From Tunturibacter gelidoferens (GTDB lineage: Bacteria; Acidobacteriota; Terriglobia; Terriglobales; Acidobacteriaceae): a stretch of DNA of 64,000 nucleotides. The notes beneath the pieces were generated by a model that worked only from the letters and a program-made list of their open reading frames with translations, did no database searches and was not told where the DNA came from. Positions 56,455-64,000 of this stretch are shown here, piece after piece. The translations under genes were made by a program, and so were the position numbers. Location: contig NZ_CP132938.1 in NCBI RefSeq assembly GCF_040358255.1, positions 3,534,001 through 3,598,000 on the forward strand, read 5' to 3'. The first letter of the stretch is position 1. The number at the start of each line of letters is the position of its first letter.

Positions 56455-57498
56455 TCAGTTGGTTGGGTTATCACTGACTGTACTGTAATTCAATGAACAT
56501 ACGCATCGCTGACAGATTGGGTTGGTTTCTACGTTGAGCGATGCTCGGAACTCTTTGGCCACTTTCCCGTTAACTACGTCTTCCAGTGCAGAGTGAGTCA
56601 TATTTCCTATTGAGTTATGAAAGAAGCAGGGGCGGACGGCACCATCGATTTCAAGCACGGCCGAGACCCAGGGGGCGTTACATACGGGAGCTTTAGGAGA
56701 GAGTTGTCCTAGGTGCTCGCGGAAACGTCGCGAGATTTTTCGCAGCTTTGCGGCCGACTCGACTATGAATCTTTGGTCGAAGTCTACTCTATATTCGAGG
56801 ATCAGATGTTCGATTTCAACTTCGAGAACCGTTATCTCGTCCGCGCTCAGACCGATCTGGCTCTGTCTCTCAATAGGCCATACTAGTGGGCGATTGAACG
56901 CTTCGGAAGTGAGATCGGCTGCTAAAAAGGAGATTGAGTTTAGCCCCATAGCCTTAGCTGCATTGACTGTCTCGCGTAAATGATTATGGTTGGCTTTCTG
57001 CACAGTGGTTCGGCAGGTTATCGGGAGATATGGGTTGTATTGGCGAACAGCGGCTATGCCTTTATCGATGAGGTCGAAAGCTCCGCCGACTTTGCGGATG
57101 TTGTCGTGAACTTGTCTTGGGCCATCGAGGGAGATGATGATGTCATCAAATAGATTGGCAACCTCGTTCGCGCGTTTGAACAAAAGTAGACCTGTGGTTA
57201 GAAGAGTTAAGCGAATTCCTTGATCTCGAAAAAATGTGCACAGCGCCGCGAGATCGTTATGAAGCAGCGGCTCGCCGCCGGTGAGAACCACTTGTCTAAC
57301 TCCAAGATTCTGCAGCGAGAGTCGGTGGCGTTCCAAATTCTCCACTTGGATCTGCTCCCTGGTATCACGCTTCCAGATGTCACACATGACGCAGCGGCAG
57401 TTGCACAGGCTGTGCACATTCAGGATCAGGATCGGCATGTTTGTGATTGCCGATACGAGCGAAGTAATAGATTGCGGAGTTGACACCTCATGCAGCAC
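56455..57498 (-). CDS. Radical SAM enzyme with SPASM-like C-terminal cysteines
   Basis: The GTG at 57498 is chosen because GGTGGAG precedes it by seven bases; a GTG at 57558 would overlap the previous gene by 71 bases. The 347-residue product has the [4Fe-4S]/SAM motif CxxxCxxC (C32, C36, C39 in LCNCRCVMCDIW). It continues with GGEPLLHNDL, ISLDGPRQVHDNIR, and a C-terminal domain with CNAPWVSAVLEIDGAVRPCFFHNS and NPICQRCVC. The latter resembles SPASM/twitch auxiliary clusters, as in enzymes that modify peptides or carbohydrates. It is the last gene of the coupled operon, overlapping the fusion gene by about 11 bases. Confidence 0.88.
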   Translation of the reverse strand: MLHEVSTPQSITSLVSAITNMPILILNVHSLCNCRCVMCDIWKRDTREQIQVENLERHRLSLQNLGVRQVVLTGGEPLLHNDLAALCTFFRDQGIRLTLLTTGLLLFKRANEVANLFDDIIISLDGPRQVHDNIRKVGGAFDLIDKGIAAVRQYNPYLPITCRTTVQKANHNHLRETVNAAKAMGLNSISFLAADLTSEAFNRPLVWPIERQSQIGLSADEITVLEVEIEHLILEYRVDFDQRFIVESAAKLRKISRRFREHLGQLSPKAPVCNAPWVSAVLEIDGAVRPCFFHNSIGNMTHSALEDVVNGKVAKEFRASLNVETNPICQRCVCSLNYSTVSDNPTN

Positions 57499-59431
57499 TG
57501 ACACGCTCCACCCTCTTTCCGCCGACTCGGATGTCGTTTCCGAGCGTTTTTCTTGCACTACTTAAAAGTTCATCAATCGGTGCCCGGAGCCACCGCTTGT
57601 GACCCTCGATGAGCAGGGGACACAGGCCGGCCTGAAGTGGTTTGGCAAGGCAGGCGTAAAGAGCATCGCTCGCAAGTTGGATTCGCCCCCCAAGGATGAC
57701 AAGTTCGATCTGGTCGAAGGTAAGCTGCGAAACAGTCTGTGCCGGAGTAAGACCTTTATCGCGCACGGCGATGACGTCGCCTACAGAGCCTGGACGGAGC
57801 CGCCCTTCTCCGTTGCGCAGACGCAAAACACTGGCTGATCTTGTAGTAACCATTTCAAAGAGAGACTGGTCATCGAGGCCAATCTCGCGACGCGCAAAAC
57901 TTATTTCATCGAGCAGATCGCCGGCCGAGGTAAGCGGAGAATCGCTGCCAAGGACCACCGCGTTGAGAGACTTGATCAACGTCGCGGAAGGCGCGGAGGA
58001 AAAGAGGAACTGATTTGAAGTGGGACAGACGACGAGAGCTGAACGACGTTGATTGATAAGCGAGACCGCCTTCTTATTTAGAGCGAGGCCATGCACAAGA
58101 ACTGTTCGCTCGTCGAGAACTGCCAGTCGATCGAGATCAAAGATCTCTTGGGCACTCTTTGCGTCGACTCCTTCGGCGGCATGAAGCAGGAAAGGTAGAT
58201 GTGGCGGTGTGTGATCGAAGTTGTGCAAGAGGTTGGGATCCATCGTAAGGGAATGAGCCCAGCCAAATCTGGACAACACACGAACTGGAAAGTCGGCTGC
58301 GACTAATTCGCGCGAGAGTGGGTTGTGATGGCAGACAGTGGTCACACCGCAGAGCAGATTGCGGATGGCTCCCCACACTAGCCGAGTCGGCTTTGGGACC
58401 TTGCGATGACAGGCGATGACTGAAGCGTAAGTCCGATGGATCTCTCTTGCCCACTCGATCGAGTTCAAATACGGTCCTGTTCCCAGGTTCGGGAAGAGGC
58501 TGAACTCAAGATGATCATGTGCGTTGATGAGGCCTGGGAGCAGTAAATAGTTAGATAGGTCGATTGTTTCGCTCGAACTAGATGACATCCCTGTGCGACG
58601 TGGCATCTTGTGCGAGACGAAGGATATTTGTCCGCGTTCGATCTCAATCAGAGCTCCGGTTGCTGCGCAAGGCCCGAAAGTACATCTTCCCGCTATAAGA
58701 CGTAGAGTTCCAAAATTCCCGCTTGGAGCTTTCTGCAGGAGCACTTTTTTTTGCAGCTGTAAAATATAAATGGCAGGGAGCTTCGCACAAGCTTCGTACA
58801 ACTCCGGTCTTCCGTTATCTTCGAAGACCTTTTTCTCCTCTGAATCAAAATCCGGCTGGATATTCGTAAGTAACTCGAACCCGTACGCCTGAAATATGTC
58901 AGTAATCTCCTGGAGTGAGTATCTGTGGGCAGGGACGGTTTCAGTCGAATCCTCGTGAGTAAAAGATCTTTTCCAGTCACATAAAGCTGCCGTCTCTGGA
59001 TGCATGTCCGTCAAAAAGACAGTGGCACCAGGCCGGGTAACTCGGTGCAGTTCCCGAGCGAAGTTCTGCAGGCTTTCCAGGTAGCTCAAAACGAATGATG
59101 ACACCACGAGGTCCATCGCGGCGGTTGGTATAGGTAGAGCGACACAGCTTCCGAGTCGTAAGGAACACGCTGCCCCAAGCTTAGTTGCAGCACGGTGCAG
59201 CATTTTGTGAGAGGAGTCAACCCCAGTTAGACTCGCGGGTCCACGAGATGCCAAGAGTTGAAGCCATCTGCCCGTGCCGCATCCAGCGTCCAACACATCA
59301 AGGCCGCTGACATCCGGGAGTATCTGACTGAGAAAACGTTGCTCCAGCATGAGCAGCGGATTGGGCTGCTCGTCATAGACCTGCGCCCAGGTATCGAATA
59401 CATCAGACGAAGAATAGGCTGTCGCAGTCAC
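57488..59431 (-). CDS. Methyltransferase-amidohydrolase fusion protein
   Basis: The GTG at 59431 is preferred because it overlaps the upstream stop as GTGA, like the other joints of this operon; an ATG at 59479 is the alternative. The first 230 residues are a class I SAM methyltransferase (VLDAGCGTGRWLQLL at 46-60, and FARELHRVTRPGATVFLTD). From about 245 an amidohydrolase domain follows. It contains LLPGLINAHDHLEFSLFPN with His305 and His307, LLHAAEG with His417, VHGLALN with His447, and LGSDSPLTSAG with Asp497. This metal-ligand pattern resembles cytosine-deaminase/ATZ-TRZ-type enzymes with a mononuclear metal. The fusion of these two activities is unusual. Substrate unknown. Confidence 0.85.
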   Translation of the reverse strand: MTATAYSSSDVFDTWAQVYDEQPNPLLMLEQRFLSQILPDVSGLDVLDAGCGTGRWLQLLASRGPASLTGVDSSHKMLHRAATKLGAACSLRLGSCVALPIPTAAMDLVVSSFVLSYLESLQNFARELHRVTRPGATVFLTDMHPETAALCDWKRSFTHEDSTETVPAHRYSLQEITDIFQAYGFELLTNIQPDFDSEEKKVFEDNGRPELYEACAKLPAIYILQLQKKVLLQKAPSGNFGTLRLIAGRCTFGPCAATGALIEIERGQISFVSHKMPRRTGMSSSSSETIDLSNYLLLPGLINAHDHLEFSLFPNLGTGPYLNSIEWAREIHRTYASVIACHRKVPKPTRLVWGAIRNLLCGVTTVCHHNPLSRELVAADFPVRVLSRFGWAHSLTMDPNLLHNFDHTPPHLPFLLHAAEGVDAKSAQEIFDLDRLAVLDERTVLVHGLALNKKAVSLINQRRSALVVCPTSNQFLFSSAPSATLIKSLNAVVLGSDSPLTSAGDLLDEISFARREIGLDDQSLFEMVTTRSASVLRLRNGEGRLRPGSVGDVIAVRDKGLTPAQTVSQLTFDQIELVILGGRIQLASDALYACLAKPLQAGLCPLLIEGHKRWLRAPIDELLSSARKTLGNDIRVGGKRVERVSAA

Positions 59432-60891
59432 AAACTTTCTCGCTTTGGCTTGCGGAGGCTGATGAATTCGTTGGCCCAATGAAGTTCAATTGGGAAGTGA
59501 TAGAAGCGAAGTGCATATCGCCATGAGCTGAGACTCTTCAAGAGAAAGCGACTCCACCTCGGCGCACGGATATCCTGTACAGTCGGCCATCGTGAGCCGA
59601 CAACGATCTCGAAGTTGTCGATGAGGTTTTTGGTCTTACGTTTAAGCCACGGAGCTTGCGTGTCAATGCGTAGAGTAAAGTCCATCCACCGCTTCGAAGC
59701 CCACTCTGCGGGAGTAGACGGCCACGCGATCTGGCCGTCAATATTACCGTACATATTGTCAGGTTGAGGCACCGGCGTGTAGTGATAGATGATGATCTCA
59801 GAGTCGGGATTAATCTTCTTCAGTTTACGTATGAAGGCAAGGGTCTCACGGGTGTCTCGTTCCGGGTCTCCCGGATTTCCGATGACGAAGGAGAACTCGG
59901 GAATGATACCAAACTGTTTTATCCGCTCTGCAATCGTTATTGTCTGCTCTGTTGTTATGCCTTTTTTCATCTCTTTGAGAGCCCAGTCGGAGCCTGACTC
60001 AGCACCAAAAAAAATCATGGTGCATCCTGCCCGTTTTAGCGCCGCGAAGGTTTCGTCGGTGTAACGTGACATGACATCGACTCGGGCCTCGCACCACCAG
60101 CGAAGGTTGAGGTGTTCAATTCGCTTCGCAAGCTCCAGGGCGTGATCCTCCCTCAGGAAAAAGTTCATATCGTAAAACTGAACGGAATCGGCTCCGTACT
60201 CTGTTACGAGATGCGAGAGAATGGCAGCCGTGCGTTCTGGCGACTCCATGCGTTCTTTGTTCCCATAAGCAGCGTGAACTCCACAAAAGCTGCAGTTAAA
60301 AGGACAACCAATACTGGCGTGATGGACAGCAGTGCGCTTGCCAAAAAAAGAAGGCCGAAGATATTTGTTGACGGGCAATTTGTGAAAGGGCGACCAAGGG
60401 AACTCATCGGGCCCCTTCATGGGCCGCTCGGCGTTGTTTCTAGGTAGGCCAAAGATGTCTTTGTAGGATAAGCCGAGAATGGACTCCAGTGTGCGTTTCC
60501 CGCGCAGTGCATCCAGGAGTTCCAGCAGTGTATCTTCGCCCTGACCCCTAACAATGTAGTCTACGTACTTTGCATTGAGTGCAGCGTCTGGATAGACGGA
60601 AGGGAAATAGCCTCCCCACACGATCTTCACGTGAGGATAAGCGCGGCGAACATCCCGTGACGTTTCCATCGCGGCAACCATCTGTGGCCCTGGCATCACA
60701 GAGACGCCGAGAAGTTCGACGTCGTGTTGTTCAATTAGCCGCAATACGGCTGCTGTCGGGTTGTCGTCTACATTGCCGTCGATAATCTCATATTCTTCTC
60801 GTCCCTCAAGAACTGCGGCAATAGCCAACACAGCGAGAGGAAGGCGGCGGTTGCGTGGTTTTGTGGCACGTGGATTGAAAAGGATGATCAT
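59428..60891 (-). CDS. B12-binding domain radical SAM protein
   Basis: A 487-residue class B-type radical SAM protein. The N-terminal 150 residues are a cobalamin-binding Rossmann-like domain (IILFNPRATKPRNRRLPLAVLAIAAVLE, VELLGVSVMPGPQ, VKIVWGGYFPSVYPD). It lacks the DxHxxG histidine, as in most of these enzymes. The radical SAM motif is GCPFNCSFCG (C196, C200, C203), followed by DMNFFLREDHALELAKRI, WWCEARVD and FFGAESGS. Such enzymes methylate unactivated carbons, or rearrange rings, in natural-product, lipid or cofactor synthesis. Its ATG overlaps the stop of the upstream gene (60888-60891). Complete. Confidence 0.92.
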   Translation of the reverse strand: MIILFNPRATKPRNRRLPLAVLAIAAVLEGREEYEIIDGNVDDNPTAAVLRLIEQHDVELLGVSVMPGPQMVAAMETSRDVRRAYPHVKIVWGGYFPSVYPDAALNAKYVDYIVRGQGEDTLLELLDALRGKRTLESILGLSYKDIFGLPRNNAERPMKGPDEFPWSPFHKLPVNKYLRPSFFGKRTAVHHASIGCPFNCSFCGVHAAYGNKERMESPERTAAILSHLVTEYGADSVQFYDMNFFLREDHALELAKRIEHLNLRWWCEARVDVMSRYTDETFAALKRAGCTMIFFGAESGSDWALKEMKKGITTEQTITIAERIKQFGIIPEFSFVIGNPGDPERDTRETLAFIRKLKKINPDSEIIIYHYTPVPQPDNMYGNIDGQIAWPSTPAEWASKRWMDFTLRIDTQAPWLKRKTKNLIDNFEIVVGSRWPTVQDIRAPRWSRFLLKSLSSWRYALRFYHFPIELHWANEFISLRKPKRESL

Positions 60892-61886
60892 TTCTTGACT
60901 CTAGCGGTATAGATTCGGAATTGAGACGGTTCGCGTCTGCCGAGCATGTTCGCAAGTAGCGGCCGCATAAGCCAGCGCATTCCGTAATTGGGGGTGTGTG
61001 CTTGCCAGCGAAGACTAAAGCAGGTCTCTATTCTTCGCAGACGTTCGTCTGTAAGGAATTCAAGACTTCCGAGGCCGTCGGACGGAAAACCGTAGCGTTG
61101 AGTGAAGGTCCTACGACGTTCAATGACCATCTGTCGACCGCTCGCTTCGTTGCTATACCACGGGGTATCAGCGATGAGAATCGTTCCCCCGGTGCGAGTA
61201 CAACGTAAGGCTTCGGCTATGGTCTTCTCGTAGTCTTCGGAATAGTGAAATGATGCGTTATAAATAACAAGGTCAAACGAATCGTCCGTAAAAGGGAGGA
61301 CGTCAAGCTCTGCCTGAAGACGAGGGAAGAGTGCAGCAAGCTGTTTCCGATAGTGAATTGCGGCGCCTACGCCATCGCGATCATTAGTAAGCAGATCTAC
61401 CGCGACAGGCGCATGACCTGCAAGAGCCAGGCGATAGCTCATCCATCCATTACCTGCGCCGAGGTCGAGAATTTGAAGCGGTCTTTGGTTCTCGATCCGT
61501 AAATTATGAAGAATATTCTGTTCGATGTAATGAAACGTTCTGGCTCGCATGGTCCATTGCTGACTGTTGTTCCCAGACAAGTCGCGATAGGGAAGCGCAA
61601 GATAGTAGTCCGCACTTATGCTGCCACGGCCTTCTGCAGAACGAATGAACTCATAGTCTTTGATGAAGCGGGAGAAATGAGAGACCCGTTCAGGAAGTAA
61701 AGCTCTCCAGATGCCTTGCTCCCTCGATAGCTTCAGGCAACAATCCGAGCATACCAACATCATGTCACCTTTACTCGTATGCGGAAGAACTCCTATCTGT
61801 CCGTGACAGCGCGGGCATTGAAGGCGAATCTCGCCGTCTTCGGTAGCACTGCAAGAGATCGATCTAAGATGAGTCGTCACCATCAT
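60888..61886 (-). CDS. SAM-dependent methyltransferase with N-terminal zinc ribbon
   Basis: A 332-residue protein. Four cysteines at 24, 27, 46 and 49 (LQCPRCHG and LVCSDCCL) form a zinc ribbon like the Trm112-type domain that precedes some methyltransferases. A class I methyltransferase domain follows with LQILDLGAGNGWMSYRLA (137-154), VAVDLL, DVLPFTDDSFDLVIYNASFHY and GGTILIADTP. The substrate is unknown. ATGA overlaps link it to both neighbours (60888-60891 and 61883-61886), so it is translated with them. The C-terminal part is basic. Confidence 0.88.
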   Translation of the reverse strand: MMVTTHLRSISCSATEDGEIRLQCPRCHGQIGVLPHTSKGDMMLVCSDCCLKLSREQGIWRALLPERVSHFSRFIKDYEFIRSAEGRGSISADYYLALPYRDLSGNNSQQWTMRARTFHYIEQNILHNLRIENQRPLQILDLGAGNGWMSYRLALAGHAPVAVDLLTNDRDGVGAAIHYRKQLAALFPRLQAELDVLPFTDDSFDLVIYNASFHYSEDYEKTIAEALRCTRTGGTILIADTPWYSNEASGRQMVIERRRTFTQRYGFPSDGLGSLEFLTDERLRRIETCFSLRWQAHTPNYGMRWLMRPLLANMLGRREPSQFRIYTARVKK

Positions 61887-62701
61887 GCCTGGGCTCTTTC
61901 GAAGCGAATGAGCATGTGATCGCCAAGTACGCGAAACCCTGGACGGCTTGAGAGAACTTTATCGATCGCCTGTAGGATATTTAGTGATTTTGGATATTTG
62001 CGGATCCATGGTTCAACGTAAGACGGTGGAACTGTGATGCCGATACCCACACAGGAACGCATTATGAATGCAGGTGAAAATGATCTTCGCAACTGGCGTA
62101 AAGTCGGGTAGTAGACGTTGACGGCAAACTCGTCGACCTTGGCTACTGTTCGACCCGAGCATCTTCGAAACGCTTTACTGAGCTTCCCGCGAAGCGAAAA
62201 CCAGATCATCTCTGAGATGCAAAAGCGGGTGGAAAGGCAGACAATAAGTGGAGCACCCGGAGGCATAAGAGCTGCCAGGTCCTCTGCTGTATGGTTTAGA
62301 TCGACGACACAGTTAAGGCCGGAGAAATTTGAGAAGGCTCCGTCAAATTGTCTTTCCGGTCGGATCTGATGTATCAGTTCAATTGGCAGTTGACTGAATC
62401 GCACGAGAGGATTCGGAGCCTCAGGGCGAAGACGTTGACTTGCGATCCGTATCATTTGTTCGGAGGCATCAAAGGCGGCCACTGAGATTCCGTTGCGGGC
62501 GAGGAACATCGCATCTTCCCCCGTGCCACAATTCAACTCGAGAACATAATCTCCAGGTCGGAACGTCTGACTCAATACATTCCACACGATGTCTCGTTGA
62601 GCGCGGCCAATAAGAGACTTGGTGAATAGATCGTCGTATCTTTCGGCTAAATGGTCGAAGGCAAGTATGGCTTGAGGCTGGACGGTAGCCATGTTAGTCA
62701 T
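61883..62701 (-). CDS. SAM-dependent methyltransferase
   Basis: A 272-residue class I methyltransferase: FDHLAERYDDLF at the start, then DYVLELNCGTGEDAMFLARNG (51-71) and VAAFDASEQMIRIASQRL. It continues with FDGAFSNFSGLNCV in place of the usual acidic loop. The C-terminal half is mainly helical, with a conserved-looking VPPSYVEPW. Methyltransferase domains of this sort often act on lipid or polyketide-like small molecules. A second ATG at 62692 could be the start. It overlaps both neighbours by four bases, so expression is coupled. Confidence 0.88.
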   Translation of the reverse strand: MTNMATVQPQAILAFDHLAERYDDLFTKSLIGRAQRDIVWNVLSQTFRPGDYVLELNCGTGEDAMFLARNGISVAAFDASEQMIRIASQRLRPEAPNPLVRFSQLPIELIHQIRPERQFDGAFSNFSGLNCVVDLNHTAEDLAALMPPGAPLIVCLSTRFCISEMIWFSLRGKLSKAFRRCSGRTVAKVDEFAVNVYYPTLRQLRRSFSPAFIMRSCVGIGITVPPSYVEPWIRKYPKSLNILQAIDKVLSSRPGFRVLGDHMLIRFERAQA

Positions 62702-64000
62702 GCTTCCACCTCCATAGAAGTGGAAAGCAAACCAGCGCGAGCGGCCATGATGTCACGACGCAGACTGGCCGCTCGGTCGGATTCAGCCTCCGATGTGTCG
62801 GCTATGCGTGCGAGTTGGACCTCGTCTTGAAGGAGTTTATCCGCATACTTGTAGAACTTTTGAGAGTGGCGCCCCTTGATCTTGATGTCACGGTCGGAAC
62901 TAACACCCCATGGCTTTAGTTGGACTAGACGGTCGGCGATCTTCTTGTAGTAGGGTGTTCCCTTGATGGGATAAGACACAGTTGTAAAAAAAATGTCGGG
63001 CTTCGTTATGCTGACATGCTTGATCGTGGCTTCGATGTCCTCTAGCTCTTCGCCTTCATAGCCCCACATAAGGAACATTCCGCTTTCTATCCCTCTTTCG
63101 CGGCTCATAGCGACGGCCCGTTGTACCTGCTCGATTGTTACACCGCGATCCATGGAATCGAGGATGCGTTGCGACCCGCTTTCAGAGCCGATCCAGATCC
63201 GAAAACATCCAAGCTCAGCGAGGAGATCGAGCATCTCCGGATTCAAACGATCCGCCCGAGAGATGCATTCGAACGGGATACGGAGATGACGACGACGCAT
63301 CTCGCCAACGTAGACGCGAAGCCACTGATGATTGATCGTGAAAACGTCGTCAGATATCCAGACCATGTCCGGGGAGTAGGTGTGGAGTAGCCATTCAACT
63401 TCATCGACGACAAGCAGCGGATCGCGACGGCGGTGGGTTTGGCCGAAGACCTGATGACTACACCAGCGACACTTGTAAGGGCATCCGCGCGCCGTGATGA
63501 AGTTGACCGAACCTTTACCATGCGCGTCTCGCCAGGTCTTGACGTAGCGACCGACATCAATAGCATGGCGGGCTGGCCATGGTTGACTGTCGAGATCGGC
63601 GATCTGATTGCGCTGCGCCGTTTCATGCATATTGCCAGCCGCATCAAGATAGGCGAGCCCAGGGATGCGGGTGCATGCGGCTGTATCGGTAGCTCGAAAG
63701 GCTTCGAGCAAATCCTGTGTGGTGAGTTCGCCCTCACCAAAGACTACATAGTGTGCCCCTGCCTGGAGATATTCGAGGGCGTACGCGCCAGGCTCCGGGC
63801 CACCGACGATGGTCTTCCAACCGGCCTCGCGGGCCACTTTCAAGATTTCGACGACATTACCACGTGTCATAAGATTGGCATAGATGCCAACGACCGAGGG
63901 CGTCTCAGTACGCAGATGTTTGAAGAGGGCTTCGCGACTCGAAAACGTGGTGTCGAAAACATCTACTTTAAAACCTTGTTTCCGTAGATGAGAGCACAGG
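62698..64000 (-). CDS. B12-binding domain radical SAM protein, truncated at the window edge
   Basis: The frame stays open to base 64000, so the N-terminus lies outside. The visible part starts inside the cobalamin-binding domain (KQGFKVDVFDTTF, VVGIYANLMTRGNVVEIL, TIVGGPEPGAYALEYL, GEGELTTQDLLEAF). The radical SAM core follows with FITARGCPYKCRWCSHQVFGQ, WISDDVFTINHQWL, ECISRADRLNPEM and RIWIGSESGSQR. The C-terminal tail has DRLVQLKPWGVSSDRDIK and a coiled helix. It is a paralogue of the enzyme at 59428-60891, so two B12 radical SAM steps are likely in one pathway. It overlaps the next gene by ATGA. Confidence 0.92.
   Translation of the reverse strand, partial: LCSHLRKQGFKVDVFDTTFSSREALFKHLRTETPSVVGIYANLMTRGNVVEILKVAREAGWKTIVGGPEPGAYALEYLQAGAHYVVFGEGELTTQDLLEAFRATDTAACTRIPGLAYLDAAGNMHETAQRNQIADLDSQPWPARHAIDVGRYVKTWRDAHGKGSVNFITARGCPYKCRWCSHQVFGQTHRRRDPLLVVDEVEWLLHTYSPDMVWISDDVFTINHQWLRVYVGEMRRRHLRIPFECISRADRLNPEMLDLLAELGCFRIWIGSESGSQRILDSMDRGVTIEQVQRAVAMSRERGIESGMFLMWGYEGEELEDIEATIKHVSITKPDIFFTTVSYPIKGTPYYKKIADRLVQLKPWGVSSDRDIKIKGRHSQKFYKYADKLLQDEVQLARIADTSEAESDRAASLRRDIMAARAGLLSTSMEVEA

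Overview
The window reads as a chromosomal segment of an acidobacterium of the Terriglobia/Acidobacteriaceae type. This rests on family knowledge and the look of the genes, not on a search. The pointers are an Oar-like TonB-dependent receptor with an N-terminal carboxypeptidase-like domain, a very large beta-propeller/choice-of-anchor D protein, SYLF-domain proteins, a RibBA with an odd second half, and interspersed palindromic repeats containing motifs such as CTTCGCTGCGCTC. Most of the sequence is GC-rich. No rRNA, CRISPR array, phage or insertion sequence was seen. One tRNA-Leu (anticodon GAG) is present.

Layout. 0-1.1 kb: end of a cytochrome c oxidase operon (small membrane ORF, coxB, start of coxA). 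1.2-5.6 kb: pdxT and pdxS, the two halves of PLP synthase, separated by a small K+ channel, a SYLF protein and a hypothetical gene. 5.9-12.8 kb: glycosyltransferase, hotdog thioesterase, VOC protein, RecQ with twin HRDC domains, a TonB-like protein, a Tat-exported beta-lactamase-like protein and a membrane rhodanese. 12.9-16.9 kb: a three-gene PaoABC-type molybdenum aldehyde oxidoreductase operon. 17-24.4 kb: secreted S10 peptidase, a small conserved protein, ribBA, a GAF/His protein lacking an ATPase domain, a response regulator, an NTF2-like protein and a DoxX-like protein. 24.5-30.5 kb: one giant beta-propeller/anchor-D gene broken by a -1 frameshift. 30.6-39.9 kb: HAD hydrolase, TonB-dependent receptor, aminotransferase, MBL hydrolase, secG and a LuxR regulator with a degenerate receiver. 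40.1-44.8 kb: exopolysaccharide genes (UDP-xylose synthase, UDP-glucose dehydrogenase, polyprenyl glycosylphosphotransferase). 45-48.4 kb: lipase maturation factor, HxlR regulator, tRNA-Leu, second SYLF protein. 48.6-52.7 kb: Orn/Lys/Arg decarboxylase, a frameshifted ECF sigma factor with a Cys-rich tail, a 31-residue peptide with ten cysteines, and a HAD hydrolase. 53-56.4 kb: a transmembrane Ser/Thr kinase with TPR-like repeats. 56.4-64 kb: a tightly coupled operon of two B12-binding radical SAM enzymes, a SPASM-like radical SAM enzyme, two methyltransferases and a methyltransferase-amidohydrolase fusion, running off the right edge.

The best candidates for something undescribed are this radical SAM/cobalamin operon, the Cys-rich peptide with its Cys-tailed sigma factor, and a family of short hairpin repeats with compensatory stem changes found in gaps between convergent genes. 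By eye, base composition is lower in GC in about 40-47 kb and 56-64 kb, which would fit horizontal acquisition of the polysaccharide and radical SAM genes.
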